DNA of 20,449 nucleotides from JBIQLO01 sp044464175 (GTDB taxonomy: Bacteria > Planctomycetota > Phycisphaerae > Tepidisphaerales > Tepidisphaeraceae). Positions 1 through 7,360 of the stretch are shown piece after piece. Made by a program: the position numbers and the translations under genes. Below the pieces are notes generated by a model. That model had not been told where the DNA came from. It was given only the letters and a program-made list of their open reading frames with translations, and did no database searches. The stretch spans positions 1 through 20,449 of the forward strand of contig JBIQLO010000053.1 of NCBI GenBank assembly GCA_044464175.1. The letters are read 5' to 3'. Each line of letters opens with the position of its first letter. Positions within the stretch are counted from its first letter, which is position 1.

Positions 1-1
1 G

Positions 2-535
2 GGCTCTGAGTATCAGCTATTCGCAGCTGAGAACCAGGCCACGTTTTGCCTCCGGTTTTCCGAAGATGGTTGCTATCTCCTATGTGCAATGTACAACACG
101 ATTCGCGTCTACGAATGGGCCGCAGTGCGTGATGCGGTGGATGTGCTGCCATCGGCCATTCATGAAATCCCGGCTGAAGGATTTATCTCTCGCCTTCGAG
201 ACTTTGAGCATTTTCATATTGGTCCGATCTATGACGTCCTCCATGATCCCCATCGAGATACTGTGATCTTCTGTGAAAACGCGGGATGTATCCGGTCGTT
301 GAGCCTGCGCGATGGCTCCGTCCGCACAATCGTGCGCCCGCCGTTGCGCGGAGCCATCGGGAAAATATGCCTGTCGCGCGACCGCTCTCTGCTGGCGTTC
401 ACTTACCGGCCGACATACGAAGACGCCAGCGATAAAACCCCCTACCGCCTGCAAATCTGGAACTACGCGAAGTTGGCCGAGGAAGGGTGGCCCCTGGACG
501 CCCCGGAAGCGGCCGCACGCGATGCGGTTCAATGA
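2..535 (+). CDS. WD40-type beta-propeller protein, C-terminal fragment
   Basis: The reading frame is open from the first bases of the window to a TGA at 533-535, so the gene starts further left; the internal ATG at 89 is probably not the start. About 177 codons are visible. Two or three WD-like blades can be seen: a segment FCLRFSEDGCYLLCA followed by IRVYEW, a segment TVIFCENAGCIRSLSLRDG, and a segment ICLSRDRSLLAFTYR ending in LQIWNY. The pattern of S-x-D-x-x-x-L-A followed by a hydrophobic-x-I/V-W/Y strand is typical of WD40 repeats, which act as protein-interaction scaffolds. No catalytic domain is visible; in many bacteria such propellers are fused C-terminally to a kinase or protease, but that part would lie outside the window. 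It converges with the GH123-like gene and has no obvious link to the glycan genes. Confidence 0.7.
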   Translation, partial: GSEYQLFAAENQATFCLRFSEDGCYLLCAMYNTIRVYEWAAVRDAVDVLPSAIHEIPAEGFISRLRDFEHFHIGPIYDVLHDPHRDTVIFCENAGCIRSLSLRDGSVRTIVRPPLRGAIGKICLSRDRSLLAFTYRPTYEDASDKTPYRLQIWNYAKLAEEGWPLDAPEAAARDAVQ

Positions 536-667
536 ACCCGCCTCCGGAAGATTGCCCCCCCGCCACCGCTCACCCGCCGGTTCGAGCAGGTCAGCTTCGC
601 CCATAACCTGCGCCATAAGAATGGCCCATAGGGTGAATGGCGGCCGGAAGACACGGAATTGGAAGCA
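536..667. other. Convergent intergenic region, no clear feature
   Basis: This lies between the stop codons of two convergent genes. I see no strong hairpin followed by a T run on either strand, no tRNA-like fold, and no plausible small gene with a ribosome-binding site. Confidence 0.5.
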
Positions 668-3355
668 CTACCGAGCCGCCTCCTCCAGCATTTTTCGCCT
701 GGCGTCGTTCAGAACGAACGGGTCGGTCAGATTGACTACACCCTTCCAATGGTATGCCTCCCGCTCCACGGTCCCGATGCGTAAGGGAGCGTCAGGGGCG
801 GACGACATGAATTGGATCAGGGGCGCTTTTTTGGATTCGTTCAGCCAATACATCAGGCAGGCGTCATCCCAGCCGTCCTTGAGACCCAGGTAGGCCGGGC
901 TGATGCCCAGGCTTTCGGTTTTGGGATCATACCAGAGCACCTTGTCATCGTTGTAGCGATAGAAGGCATACCAGGCATACCCGACATAGCCGCCGTTGAG
1001 GGCCTTCAGCGGTTGGGTCGCGGTATCTTCATAAGGGGCCAGAAAACAGTGCGCCCGCCCACTGTAAAACCAGACTTCATCGGTCGGGTCGATTTTCGCC
1101 AGCGGCCGGCCCCCCGGCGCCGGCACGCGCGCCTGGTACTTCACCATGATGTCCGACTGATTCGCATCCGTTCCCGGCAGCGGGGACAGATAGAGATAAT
1201 CGTTCATCATCGGGAAAAAGACGCCCTGTTTACGATTGCCCCATGGACTGCCGCCGGCCAATTGCAGCGGCTTGCCGTCCTGCAGCACCTCGATGTGCTC
1301 CACGTCGCTGGCGGCGTCGGGGATAAGACTGTTAAACAATTTCTGCGCCACCGTGTTCCGGGCGCCGCCATTGCCGTAGATCCCCCATTTGGGAGGCATC
1401 CGGACAGTTTTGGCTTCAAGCCTGTAAGGCTGGTGAATCGCATCGTCGAAGAACTGGCTCAGGGCCAGATTCAGGACCCAGACATCACAAAACGGATTCA
1501 TCCGGTTGATGTCGCGGGCCGTGCGGGCGATCAATCCAGTCACCGTGGTGGTGGGACGCCATCCCAGCCGCTGGACAATGGCGGCGGCCTCGCTGTAGGC
1601 GGGGATGCTTTCCGGCGACATTTCGTCGGCGATTTTGCAGTAAAAACCGTGAAACCCGAGTGGCTCCAGATACGCCTTCAATTGAATCAGGGTCCACTCC
1701 TGTTCCGCCGTAATCGGCTTTTCGCTGGAGGGAAGCGGCAATGTGGCCGTAATGCGCGTGATACCGCGGGCCTTGGTCGCCTCAATCCACGGCTGGTAAT
1801 AGCTGAAATCGATCCGGGGCCAGTCGGCGGCCGGCTTGGTTAAATATTCCTTCCGGTTCTTCCTGAGCCAGGCGGCGACGGTCTGGTCGGTCCCGGCGAT
1901 TTTGACGTTCCGGAAGATCAGAGGCCAATTCAACGCCCAGTCGAACACGTTCCCGCCAATCGCCTGGTAGGCGTCCAGCGTCTGGTCCATCTGCTTGATC
2001 GTATCGGGCGTGATGGTGTAGCCACCCACCATGGTGACGAATCCGCCATAGCCGCGCACGTCGAACGGCCGGACCTTGGGCACATCCACCGGCCAGACTT
2101 TCACCGCCAGCGGCAGGCGCATCTCCTGGCCATTCAATGAAACCACGAGGTTTCCGTTCGCCTCGATCGGCTTGTCGCCCCCCTTGAGCGTCAGCCACAG
2201 CCGCCCTTCGGTGCCATCGGGCAGATTGACGACCCTGGAGGGGGAAAAGGGGACAACTTTGATAAAGTCCTTGCCACTGGTCTGCCAGCCGACCTGCACC
2301 AGGCCGGCGGGAATGTTCTCAAATTCGACTTCCAATTTCCCGTTGCTGATGGCTTTGAGCGCATTGAGAGCGATATAGACGGAGCGTGACTGCTTCAGCG
2401 GCGCGTCGATGCGCAGCGGCTGAGGCACACGGCGTTTGCCGTTGCCGTCACCTGTGGAAATCCAATAGCCAAGAGATTCCTCCCGCGGCGTGATCTTGTA
2501 GCGTTGCCTTTCGTTAAGCCAGCCGGCGACCTCGCCCGGCCGCGCCTTGCGCAGGCCTTTCAGTGTCGCGGCGCTCAAGGCTTCCCAATTGGGGGATTTG
2601 TCGTTGATGACGTGAAACGCGAACTGCACGCTGAGCGACTTGCCGGGCGGGACGCTGGGATACGTCCACTCATAGGTGGGGTTGATCTTGCTTCCCTGCC
2701 AGAAATAGAACTGCTCGACGCCGGGAGCGGCGACGAGAATCCCCTCGCCGTTCGCGCTGTTCCACAGCGCTGACCAGGGGGCGGCCGGATCGCCGAAATA
2801 GCCGTTGGGCCGCGCGGTCGATTGCAGCGGCTTGCCCTTGGCGGGAATGAAATAATGGTCCGCCTCCGTGAGCGGGCCGCCGCCGGGCATGAGGAAATTG
2901 CGGAGCATGAATCGCGCGGTCTGCTGGGTCCCATTGGAGAGCGTCTCGCTCACTTCCAACGTGCTGCTTCCCTCCCGCAGGGTCAGCGTCTTGACCATCG
3001 AGAGGCCGCCGGAATGGATGGCGGTCAGACGGACCTGTCCGATTTGTCCGCCAGGCTGCGTGACCCGGGGCCGGTACGCCAGCGAGGTGAAGACGTTGCG
3101 ATCATCCAGCAGGCCCCCGATCGTATCCAGGCCCTTCCAGAGCGGTACCAGATCGTGGCCGGTCTTTTTGTTGATGAAGGAACTGATGCGTCCGCCCGCC
3201 TCTACGGCGATGTTCAGCTTGAGAACATCATTCTCCATGGTGATGTTGACGCCGTTGCCTTCGTTGACCGTCACCTTCGCCATGGACGGCCTGCTGAACA
3301 TCGCGACGGCCGCCGCCATCCAAAACACCCGAACCGCAATTCTCTTGAAATTCAT
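668..3355 (-). CDS. Secreted GH123-like glycoside hydrolase
   Basis: An 895-residue protein starting at ATG 3355. AAGG lies 6 bases upstream of this ATG, and the methionines further upstream have no suitably placed ribosome-binding site. Residues 1-25 form a signal peptide (MNFKR, hydrophobic core, PSMA cleavage), so it is exported. Residues about 30-280 resemble a mutarotase-like beta-sandwich (NDVLKLNIAVEAGGRISSF), followed by a second beta-rich linker domain. The probable TIM barrel starts near the RGYGGFVTMVGG segment (about residue 440) and carries an adjacent Asp577-Glu578 pair in KIADEMSPES. GH123 enzymes (beta-N-acetylgalactosaminidases, substrate-assisted catalysis) use such an Asp-Glu pair, so this is the likely active site. 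At almost 900 residues it is longer than characterised GH123 enzymes. The start lies 8 bp after the pseudopilin stop, so it is probably the third gene of the LacI-pseudopilin operon. Substrate is not determined; a wider DUF4091/GH123-like clan assignment is possible. Confidence 0.65.
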   Translation of the reverse strand: MNFKRIAVRVFWMAAAVAMFSRPSMAKVTVNEGNGVNITMENDVLKLNIAVEAGGRISSFINKKTGHDLVPLWKGLDTIGGLLDDRNVFTSLAYRPRVTQPGGQIGQVRLTAIHSGGLSMVKTLTLREGSSTLEVSETLSNGTQQTARFMLRNFLMPGGGPLTEADHYFIPAKGKPLQSTARPNGYFGDPAAPWSALWNSANGEGILVAAPGVEQFYFWQGSKINPTYEWTYPSVPPGKSLSVQFAFHVINDKSPNWEALSAATLKGLRKARPGEVAGWLNERQRYKITPREESLGYWISTGDGNGKRRVPQPLRIDAPLKQSRSVYIALNALKAISNGKLEVEFENIPAGLVQVGWQTSGKDFIKVVPFSPSRVVNLPDGTEGRLWLTLKGGDKPIEANGNLVVSLNGQEMRLPLAVKVWPVDVPKVRPFDVRGYGGFVTMVGGYTITPDTIKQMDQTLDAYQAIGGNVFDWALNWPLIFRNVKIAGTDQTVAAWLRKNRKEYLTKPAADWPRIDFSYYQPWIEATKARGITRITATLPLPSSEKPITAEQEWTLIQLKAYLEPLGFHGFYCKIADEMSPESIPAYSEAAAIVQRLGWRPTTTVTGLIARTARDINRMNPFCDVWVLNLALSQFFDDAIHQPYRLEAKTVRMPPKWGIYGNGGARNTVAQKLFNSLIPDAASDVEHIEVLQDGKPLQLAGGSPWGNRKQGVFFPMMNDYLYLSPLPGTDANQSDIMVKYQARVPAPGGRPLAKIDPTDEVWFYSGRAHCFLAPYEDTATQPLKALNGGYVGYAWYAFYRYNDDKVLWYDPKTESLGISPAYLGLKDGWDDACLMYWLNESKKAPLIQFMSSAPDAPLRIGTVEREAYHWKGVVNLTDPFVLNDARRKMLEEAAR

Positions 3356-3363
3356 ATTCATCC

Positions 3364-4179
3364 TTACCATGAGTAATGCCATGTCTGGAGGTCCCGCCAC
3401 GCTGTCTTGTTTTCCGGCGTCGCCGTTCCCAGGAAGGCCTTGTCCCCCTTCCGCACCGCCCGGACGTGGCCGTCCAGATAAAGAACGTTCATCGACGGAC
3501 CGGGATGTCCCCAGAAGAAGTAAGTGGCATGGAGAGTCAGGCCATTGAGTTTGGACCCCCCGCCGATCAGGGGATTCTGCTCGAGGACAATCACTTTTTC
3601 ATAGGCGTTGCGAATCGCCATTTTATGCGGCCAATAAGACCAGTCGCTGAAGGGATTGTCATTGCTTGAGCTGCCGCCGCCCCCGAGGATGAGCATGTTG
3701 CCGGGGTAGGACGTCGTGCTGGAGTCAAAGGCCGGGATGTCCTTGTACATCGACGGCGTGGGGTAGGTCTGCATCCTGGTGGGATTCGACGGGCACTGCC
3801 AGACCGGAGCATACATTCGCGCTCGGTACGACGGCGCGCCCAGGTAGGGGTCCAGGAGATATTCCCAATAGTAAATATCCGTCGGCAGCCATCCCTTGTT
3901 GTCCTGGGCGTACATCCGCATCGCCTGCCCGATCTGGCGGAGGTTGCTCATGCACTGGACCGCCTGGGCCGAGCGGCGTGCCTGATTCAGCGCCGGCATC
4001 AACATTGCTATCAAAATGCTTATGATCCCAATAACGACCAGTAATTCCACCAGGGTGAAACCAAATTGGGCCGCCCGCGTCCTGACCGGCCGACGGAGAT
4101 CCGCCGATCCGGATGCCGCCGGCAGGGGCGGCATTGAGACTGTCGGCGGCACGATGGGAGAAGGAGATGACAGGTGCAT
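3364..4179 (-). CDS. Prepilin-type cleavage/methylation protein (H-X-DG pseudopilin)
   Basis: 271 residues from ATG 4179, with AAGGAG 5 bases upstream. The type IV prepilin signal is clear: QFG/FTLVELLVV, cleavage expected after Gly40, with Glu45 at position +5 of the mature protein, followed by a hydrophobic helix and the usual amphipathic continuation ARRSAQAVQCMSNLRQIGQAMRMYAQDN. The leader of 40 residues is long for a class III signal. The C-terminal part contains the processing-associated H-X9-DG-type motif, here HPGPSMNVLYLDGHV with ten residues between His and Asp rather than nine. Such proteins are known in large families in Lentisphaerae, Planctomycetes and Verrucomicrobia; they are processed by a prepilin peptidase and are thought to join a type II secretion-like or pilus-like structure, but their individual roles are unknown. 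It lies 24 bp after the LacI stop and 8 bp before the GH123-like start, which argues for a role tied to that enzyme or its substrate. Confidence 0.9.
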   Translation of the reverse strand: MHLSSPSPIVPPTVSMPPLPAASGSADLRRPVRTRAAQFGFTLVELLVVIGIISILIAMLMPALNQARRSAQAVQCMSNLRQIGQAMRMYAQDNKGWLPTDIYYWEYLLDPYLGAPSYRARMYAPVWQCPSNPTRMQTYPTPSMYKDIPAFDSSTTSYPGNMLILGGGGSSSNDNPFSDWSYWPHKMAIRNAYEKVIVLEQNPLIGGGSKLNGLTLHATYFFWGHPGPSMNVLYLDGHVRAVRKGDKAFLGTATPENKTAWRDLQTWHYSW

Positions 4180-4203
4180 GGCTGCTCCTTAAGTGATGGG
4201 CGT

Positions 4204-5211
4204 TCAGTCGCATGGCGGCGCCACCGTCTGGCCGCGGACCAAGCGGGCCGGCACCGTCGCTTCCAGGTGTTGAAGTTCGCCTCGCATGTTCAATAGCTGC
4301 TGCAGGAGATGCCCGCCCATTAATCCGACCGCCCGGGCATTGTAATCGACGCAGGTAATCTGCCGGCCGGTTGAGGTCTTGTATCTCAAATTGTCCAGGC
4401 CGACGAGGGAGAACTGCCGGGGAATGTCCAGACCCTTTGCGATCAGTTCCTCGGCCATCGCCGCCACTAGGGGGGTGCCGCTGAAGCAGGCGGTGGCGCC
4501 GGCGTCCCGCATGCGCTGCACCTCCCGCGCCACATCGACCGTCCCATACGGCTTTTCCGGGGTCGCCAGATCGATCGGGTCCGGCAGGCCATGCGCCTTC
4601 ATGACCTTCAGAAAGCCCTCGCGCACTTCGCGCATGTTTCGGCGCGGCGATAAAAAATCCAGGGCAATGCGGCGATGCCCCTGCTCGATCAAATGCCCCG
4701 CCACCAGCCGCCCGGCTCCGAAATGATCCATGGCGACGCTGCTGAACTCCGTATGAAGGGGGCGGCGATCCAGCGAAACAACGGGAATGCCCTGCTCGAT
4801 CGCCGTCTCCACATAACCTCGATCTTCGCGCAGACCCATCGCCAGCATGCCCTCAAATTCTTTTTCCATCAGGCATTTATGAAAAATGGGATCCTGCTCG
4901 ATGCAGGCTTCAACCTGGAAGATGCTCACCGTCGCCCCCTGCTGGGCAAAGGCCTCCTTGATCCCAGCGTTCCATTGCTGGCAATATTCGACCAGCACAT
5001 CATGCAGGAGCAGGCCCTTTGAATAGACGGCCGCCACCTGACATTTGTGCTTGGCATGGCGGGGACGGTATCCCAGGCGAAGGATGGCCTCCTGAACTTT
5101 CCGACGCATCTCCTGGGAAACACGATCCGGCTTGTTCATCGCCAGGGAAACGGTGCTGACGGAAACATCCGCCTCGCGGGCAACATGGGTGATTGAATAT
5201 TGTGGCCGCAT
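4204..5211 (-). CDS. LacI family transcriptional regulator
   Basis: 335 residues. The N-terminal helix-turn-helix is canonical: ITHVAREADVSVSTVSLAMN followed by VSQEMRRKVQEAILRLGYRPR, the LacI headpiece and hinge-like region (residues about 6-52). The remainder is a periplasmic-binding-protein-like sensor domain, with VVSLDRR, GAGRLVAGHLIEQGHRRIA and a late VGLDNLRY segment, as is usual for sugar-responsive LacI/GalR regulators. The start at ATG 5211 directly precedes the headpiece; only a weak AGG lies upstream. It is the first gene of a likely three-gene operon with the pseudopilin and the GH123-like enzyme, so local control in response to a sugar from the enzyme's substrate is the simplest reading. 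The effector cannot be read from the sequence. Confidence 0.93.
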   Translation of the reverse strand: MRPQYSITHVAREADVSVSTVSLAMNKPDRVSQEMRRKVQEAILRLGYRPRHAKHKCQVAAVYSKGLLLHDVLVEYCQQWNAGIKEAFAQQGATVSIFQVEACIEQDPIFHKCLMEKEFEGMLAMGLREDRGYVETAIEQGIPVVSLDRRPLHTEFSSVAMDHFGAGRLVAGHLIEQGHRRIALDFLSPRRNMREVREGFLKVMKAHGLPDPIDLATPEKPYGTVDVAREVQRMRDAGATACFSGTPLVAAMAEELIAKGLDIPRQFSLVGLDNLRYKTSTGRQITCVDYNARAVGLMGGHLLQQLLNMRGELQHLEATVPARLVRGQTVAPPCD

Positions 5212-5236
5212 GGAACCTGCCGAGTCAGGGAGGGTT

Positions 5237-5265
5237 AACCTATCGTGCTGATCTATTCACGTCAA
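5237..5265 (-). promoter_or_regulatory. Candidate sigma-70-type promoter of the lacI-pseudopilin-GH123 operon
   Basis: On the minus strand TTGACG (5265-5260) is followed after 17 bases by TAGGTT (5242-5237). The -35 matches consensus at five of six positions and the -10 at three of six. It would place the transcription start about 20 bases before the LacI ATG. The AT-rich setting inside a GC-rich contig supports a promoter role, but this is a pattern match only. Confidence 0.4.
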
Positions 5266-5299
5266 TAAAAACTTCCGGGTAAAATTTCGATTTATTGAC
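5261..5299. repeat. Perfect 9-bp inverted repeat at the LacI promoter, candidate operator
   Basis: GTCAATAAA at 5261-5269 is exactly matched by its reverse complement TTTATTGAC at 5291-5299, with 21 bases between the arms. The left arm overlaps the putative -35 box of the LacI gene. Arm-centre spacing is 30 bp, close to three helical turns. It could be a paired binding site for the neighbouring regulator; LacI operators are more often compact palindromes, so another regulator or coincidence is possible. Confidence 0.4.
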
Positions 5300-5331
5300 C
5301 GGAATCGCTCCACCAAGGCAGCGACCTCAGC

Positions 5332-6159
5332 CTAGAGACACGCCTGAAGCAGACGGCGAAGGTTCGCTCCCTCGATTTGGCGACGGGCGGTGGATGAGAG
5401 GCCGGACAGATGCCCCAGAACGTCCACCGTCTGGGGAAAGCTCACCGAATTCAGCGCCGGCGTGAAATCGGACCCCCACACCAGCCGCCGCGCCCCGAAA
5501 TGTTTCAGCAGGGCCTGAACATAGGGCCAGACCGCCCGGTGCGGATAATTATGCCTCGGTTGGCTGAGGGCATAAAACCCGCTGATCTTGACATGCACCC
5601 CTTCAAACCGCGCCAGCGCCGTCACCGGCGCGAGCTGCTTTTCGGCCTTCTGTGCCTCCGGCGGCCTGGACTGCGCCGGCGGCAGCCCCATGTGCGAAAT
5701 GACCAGCCGCAATTCCGAATGCCGCTCCAGCACCGCCCCCCACGCCTGCCACGCCACCCCCCGCCCGTTGACGCTCACCAGCCACTTGTGCCGCCGGAGC
5801 CAGGCCCACACCCCCTCCCCCACCGCCGCCAGTGAAGCGATGGCCGCCGCATCAAACAGATAAAGGCTGATCCCGATAAACCCCTGCCCGGCCCAGCGCT
5901 CCAGCCGGCGCACCGTCAGCGCCTCGGGCCGCCCAACGTATGCCGTCGCCCGAATCCAGTCATGCTCGCGCATCAGGTGCGCCAGATACGCATTGTTCCC
6001 CGCCGCCCACGCCGCCCCTTCGTACCCCACCACCAGCGCCGATTTGATGTTGTGTTGCCTGGCCAGTTCTATGTACCGCTGCAGTTCAGAGGGGCGGGGA
6101 TTCGTGCCCCCAAAGCCGTTGCGGAACAGATGGATATGGGCGTCCAGGCGATCAGCCAT
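5332..6159 (-). CDS. Amidohydrolase-family (TIM-barrel) metal-dependent hydrolase
   Basis: 275 residues from ATG 6159, chosen because GGGAGG lies 6 bases upstream and because the protein then begins directly with the metal-binding strand DAHIHLF (His8 and His10). Other expected ligands of the amidohydrolase-2 family are visible: VISHMG (His156) and WGSDF (Asp231) near the C-terminus, then the usual terminal IEGANLRRLL (compare the N-A-x-R-L ending of the family). Members hydrolyse or decarboxylate small ring or lactone substrates in the cytoplasm. The start overlaps the end of the upstream aminotransferase gene by 8 bases, so the two are probably translationally coupled and act in one pathway. 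No signal peptide. The exact substrate is unknown; a sugar lactone or decarboxylation product would fit the neighbourhood but is inference. Confidence 0.8.
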   Translation of the reverse strand: MADRLDAHIHLFRNGFGGTNPRPSELQRYIELARQHNIKSALVVGYEGAAWAAGNNAYLAHLMREHDWIRATAYVGRPEALTVRRLERWAGQGFIGISLYLFDAAAIASLAAVGEGVWAWLRRHKWLVSVNGRGVAWQAWGAVLERHSELRLVISHMGLPPAQSRPPEAQKAEKQLAPVTALARFEGVHVKISGFYALSQPRHNYPHRAVWPYVQALLKHFGARRLVWGSDFTPALNSVSFPQTVDVLGHLSGLSSTARRQIEGANLRRLLQACL

Positions 6160-7288
6160 GGAGCGCCTCCCCCAGCACGCGCAGGAACCGCTCGATGTCC
6201 TCCGCCGTGTTATACCCGTGAATCGCCACGCGCAGCCGCCCGGCGTGTTCCATGATGTGGATGTTTTCCCCGTGCAGCGCGGCATTCAGCCGGGCGCTGT
6301 CGGGATGGCGAAACGCCAGAATGCCCGCAATGTGCTCCGGCTCCTCCGGCGTGATCAACTCCACCGGCAGCCGGCGCAGTCCCGCCAGGCACGCCTCCAC
6401 CAGCGGCCGGGCATAATCATCAATCCGCTCAATCCCCACCCCCTGCACATACTTTAGCCCCGCCTTGATCGCATACACCGCCGGATAGTTCGGCATCCCC
6501 ACCATAAACCCGGCCGCCCCCGGCCACGACACAGGAGGGGCCGTCCGCTCAAACCGGTCCGCATCAAAGGCGTTCTTAAGATTGAACCACCCCCCCGCCG
6601 GGACCGTCCACTGGGCCGCCCGGCGCTTCGGAACACCCACCAGCCCGCCCCCGTGGCTGGCCAGAATCCATTTGTGCGTCGAGCTGACGATCAAATCCGC
6701 CTCCCCCAGCTCCAGCGGAATCCGCCCCAGCGCCTGCGTGACGTCAAACGCCACCAGCGCCGGCGATCGGGCCCGCACCGCGCTGATCACTTCCGCCGGA
6801 ATCACCCGGAAGCCGTTGAAAAAGCTCACCAGCGAGACCGTCACCAGCCGCGTCCTCGGCGTCAGCAGGGCCGCCAGGTCCTCCACGCGCAGCGCCCCGG
6901 CCCGCGCCCTCCACACCTTTACCGTCGCCGGGCAGCTTGGCTGCAGCCAGGGCGTCGCCCCGGCCGGGAAATCCAAGTCGTTGATGATCACCTCCTCCCC
7001 CTCGCGCAGGCGCAGCGCCATCGCCGCCAGGTTGTACGCCTCCGAGGAGCAGGAGCAGATGCCGATCTCCTCCGGAGTCAGTCCATATGCCCGGGCCGCC
7101 TGCTCCCGGGCTCCCGCCCAGCGCGCTTCATGTAGTCTCCGCCCATCCATCCCCAGCAGCTTGTCCTGCGCGTAGGCATGGATCGCCTCCACCACCTGCC
7201 GCGGCGGAATCCCCTCGGCCGAGGTGTTCAAATACGCCTTCCCCGTCAGAGCGGGAAAATCGGCCCGTCGAGTCGTGTCCGTCAGCAA
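6152..7288 (-). CDS. Class V aminotransferase (cysteine desulfurase-like fold)
   Basis: 378 residues. The fold-type I PLP enzyme pattern is clear: N-terminal YLNTSAEGIPP, the CSCSSEAYNLAAMAL turn that binds the cofactor phosphate, an Asp in LVAFDVTQALGRIPL, and the PLP lysine Lys206 in SSTHKWILASHGGG. Family members include cysteine desulfurases, isopenicillin-epimerase-like proteins and other transaminases or lyases; no cysteine-containing desulfurase loop is evident, so a desulfurase role in Fe-S assembly is not supported. The start is a TTG at 7288 preceded by GAAAGGG with 5 bases spacing; an ATG 5 bases upstream is out of frame and closes after three codons. The gene overlaps the amidohydrolase start by 8 bases, suggesting a joint catabolic step. 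Confidence 0.85.
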   Translation of the reverse strand: MLTDTTRRADFPALTGKAYLNTSAEGIPPRQVVEAIHAYAQDKLLGMDGRRLHEARWAGAREQAARAYGLTPEEIGICSCSSEAYNLAAMALRLREGEEVIINDLDFPAGATPWLQPSCPATVKVWRARAGALRVEDLAALLTPRTRLVTVSLVSFFNGFRVIPAEVISAVRARSPALVAFDVTQALGRIPLELGEADLIVSSTHKWILASHGGGLVGVPKRRAAQWTVPAGGWFNLKNAFDADRFERTAPPVSWPGAAGFMVGMPNYPAVYAIKAGLKYVQGVGIERIDDYARPLVEACLAGLRRLPVELITPEEPEHIAGILAFRHPDSARLNAALHGENIHIMEHAGRLRVAIHGYNTAEDIERFLRVLGEALHG

Positions 7289-7304
7289 AGCATCCCTTTC
7301 GGTT

Positions 7305-7360
7305 AGTAATTACGAATTATGAATTGGAATGCGCAATTCGTCATTCATAATTCATAATTC
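7305..7360. repeat. Heptamer-based palindrome (element A)
   Basis: Eight consecutive heptamers can be laid out here: three ending in AATT, two central ones, then three ending in ATTC (GTCATTC, ATAATTC, ATAATTC). The left GAATTATGAATT (7314-7325) is the exact reverse complement of AATTCATAATTC (7349-7360), a 12-bp stem with a 23-base loop. It is very AT-rich compared with its surroundings. The last codons of the upstream oxidoreductase (NYEL) are encoded by it. It may act as an RNA hairpin between the oxidoreductase and aminotransferase genes or be a dispersed repeat, reminiscent of the heptanucleotide STRR repeats known from cyanobacteria. Confidence 0.7.

Noticed and set aside
812..1843. 343-codon plus-strand frame opposite the GH123-like gene
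   Set aside because: No start signal and no domain; the minus-strand protein has a signal peptide and a coherent fold.
6160..6285. Longer start for the 5332 amidohydrolase
   Set aside because: The extra 42 residues overlap the aminotransferase gene and read as frame-shadow; ATG 6159 has a good ribosome-binding site directly before the metal-binding strand.
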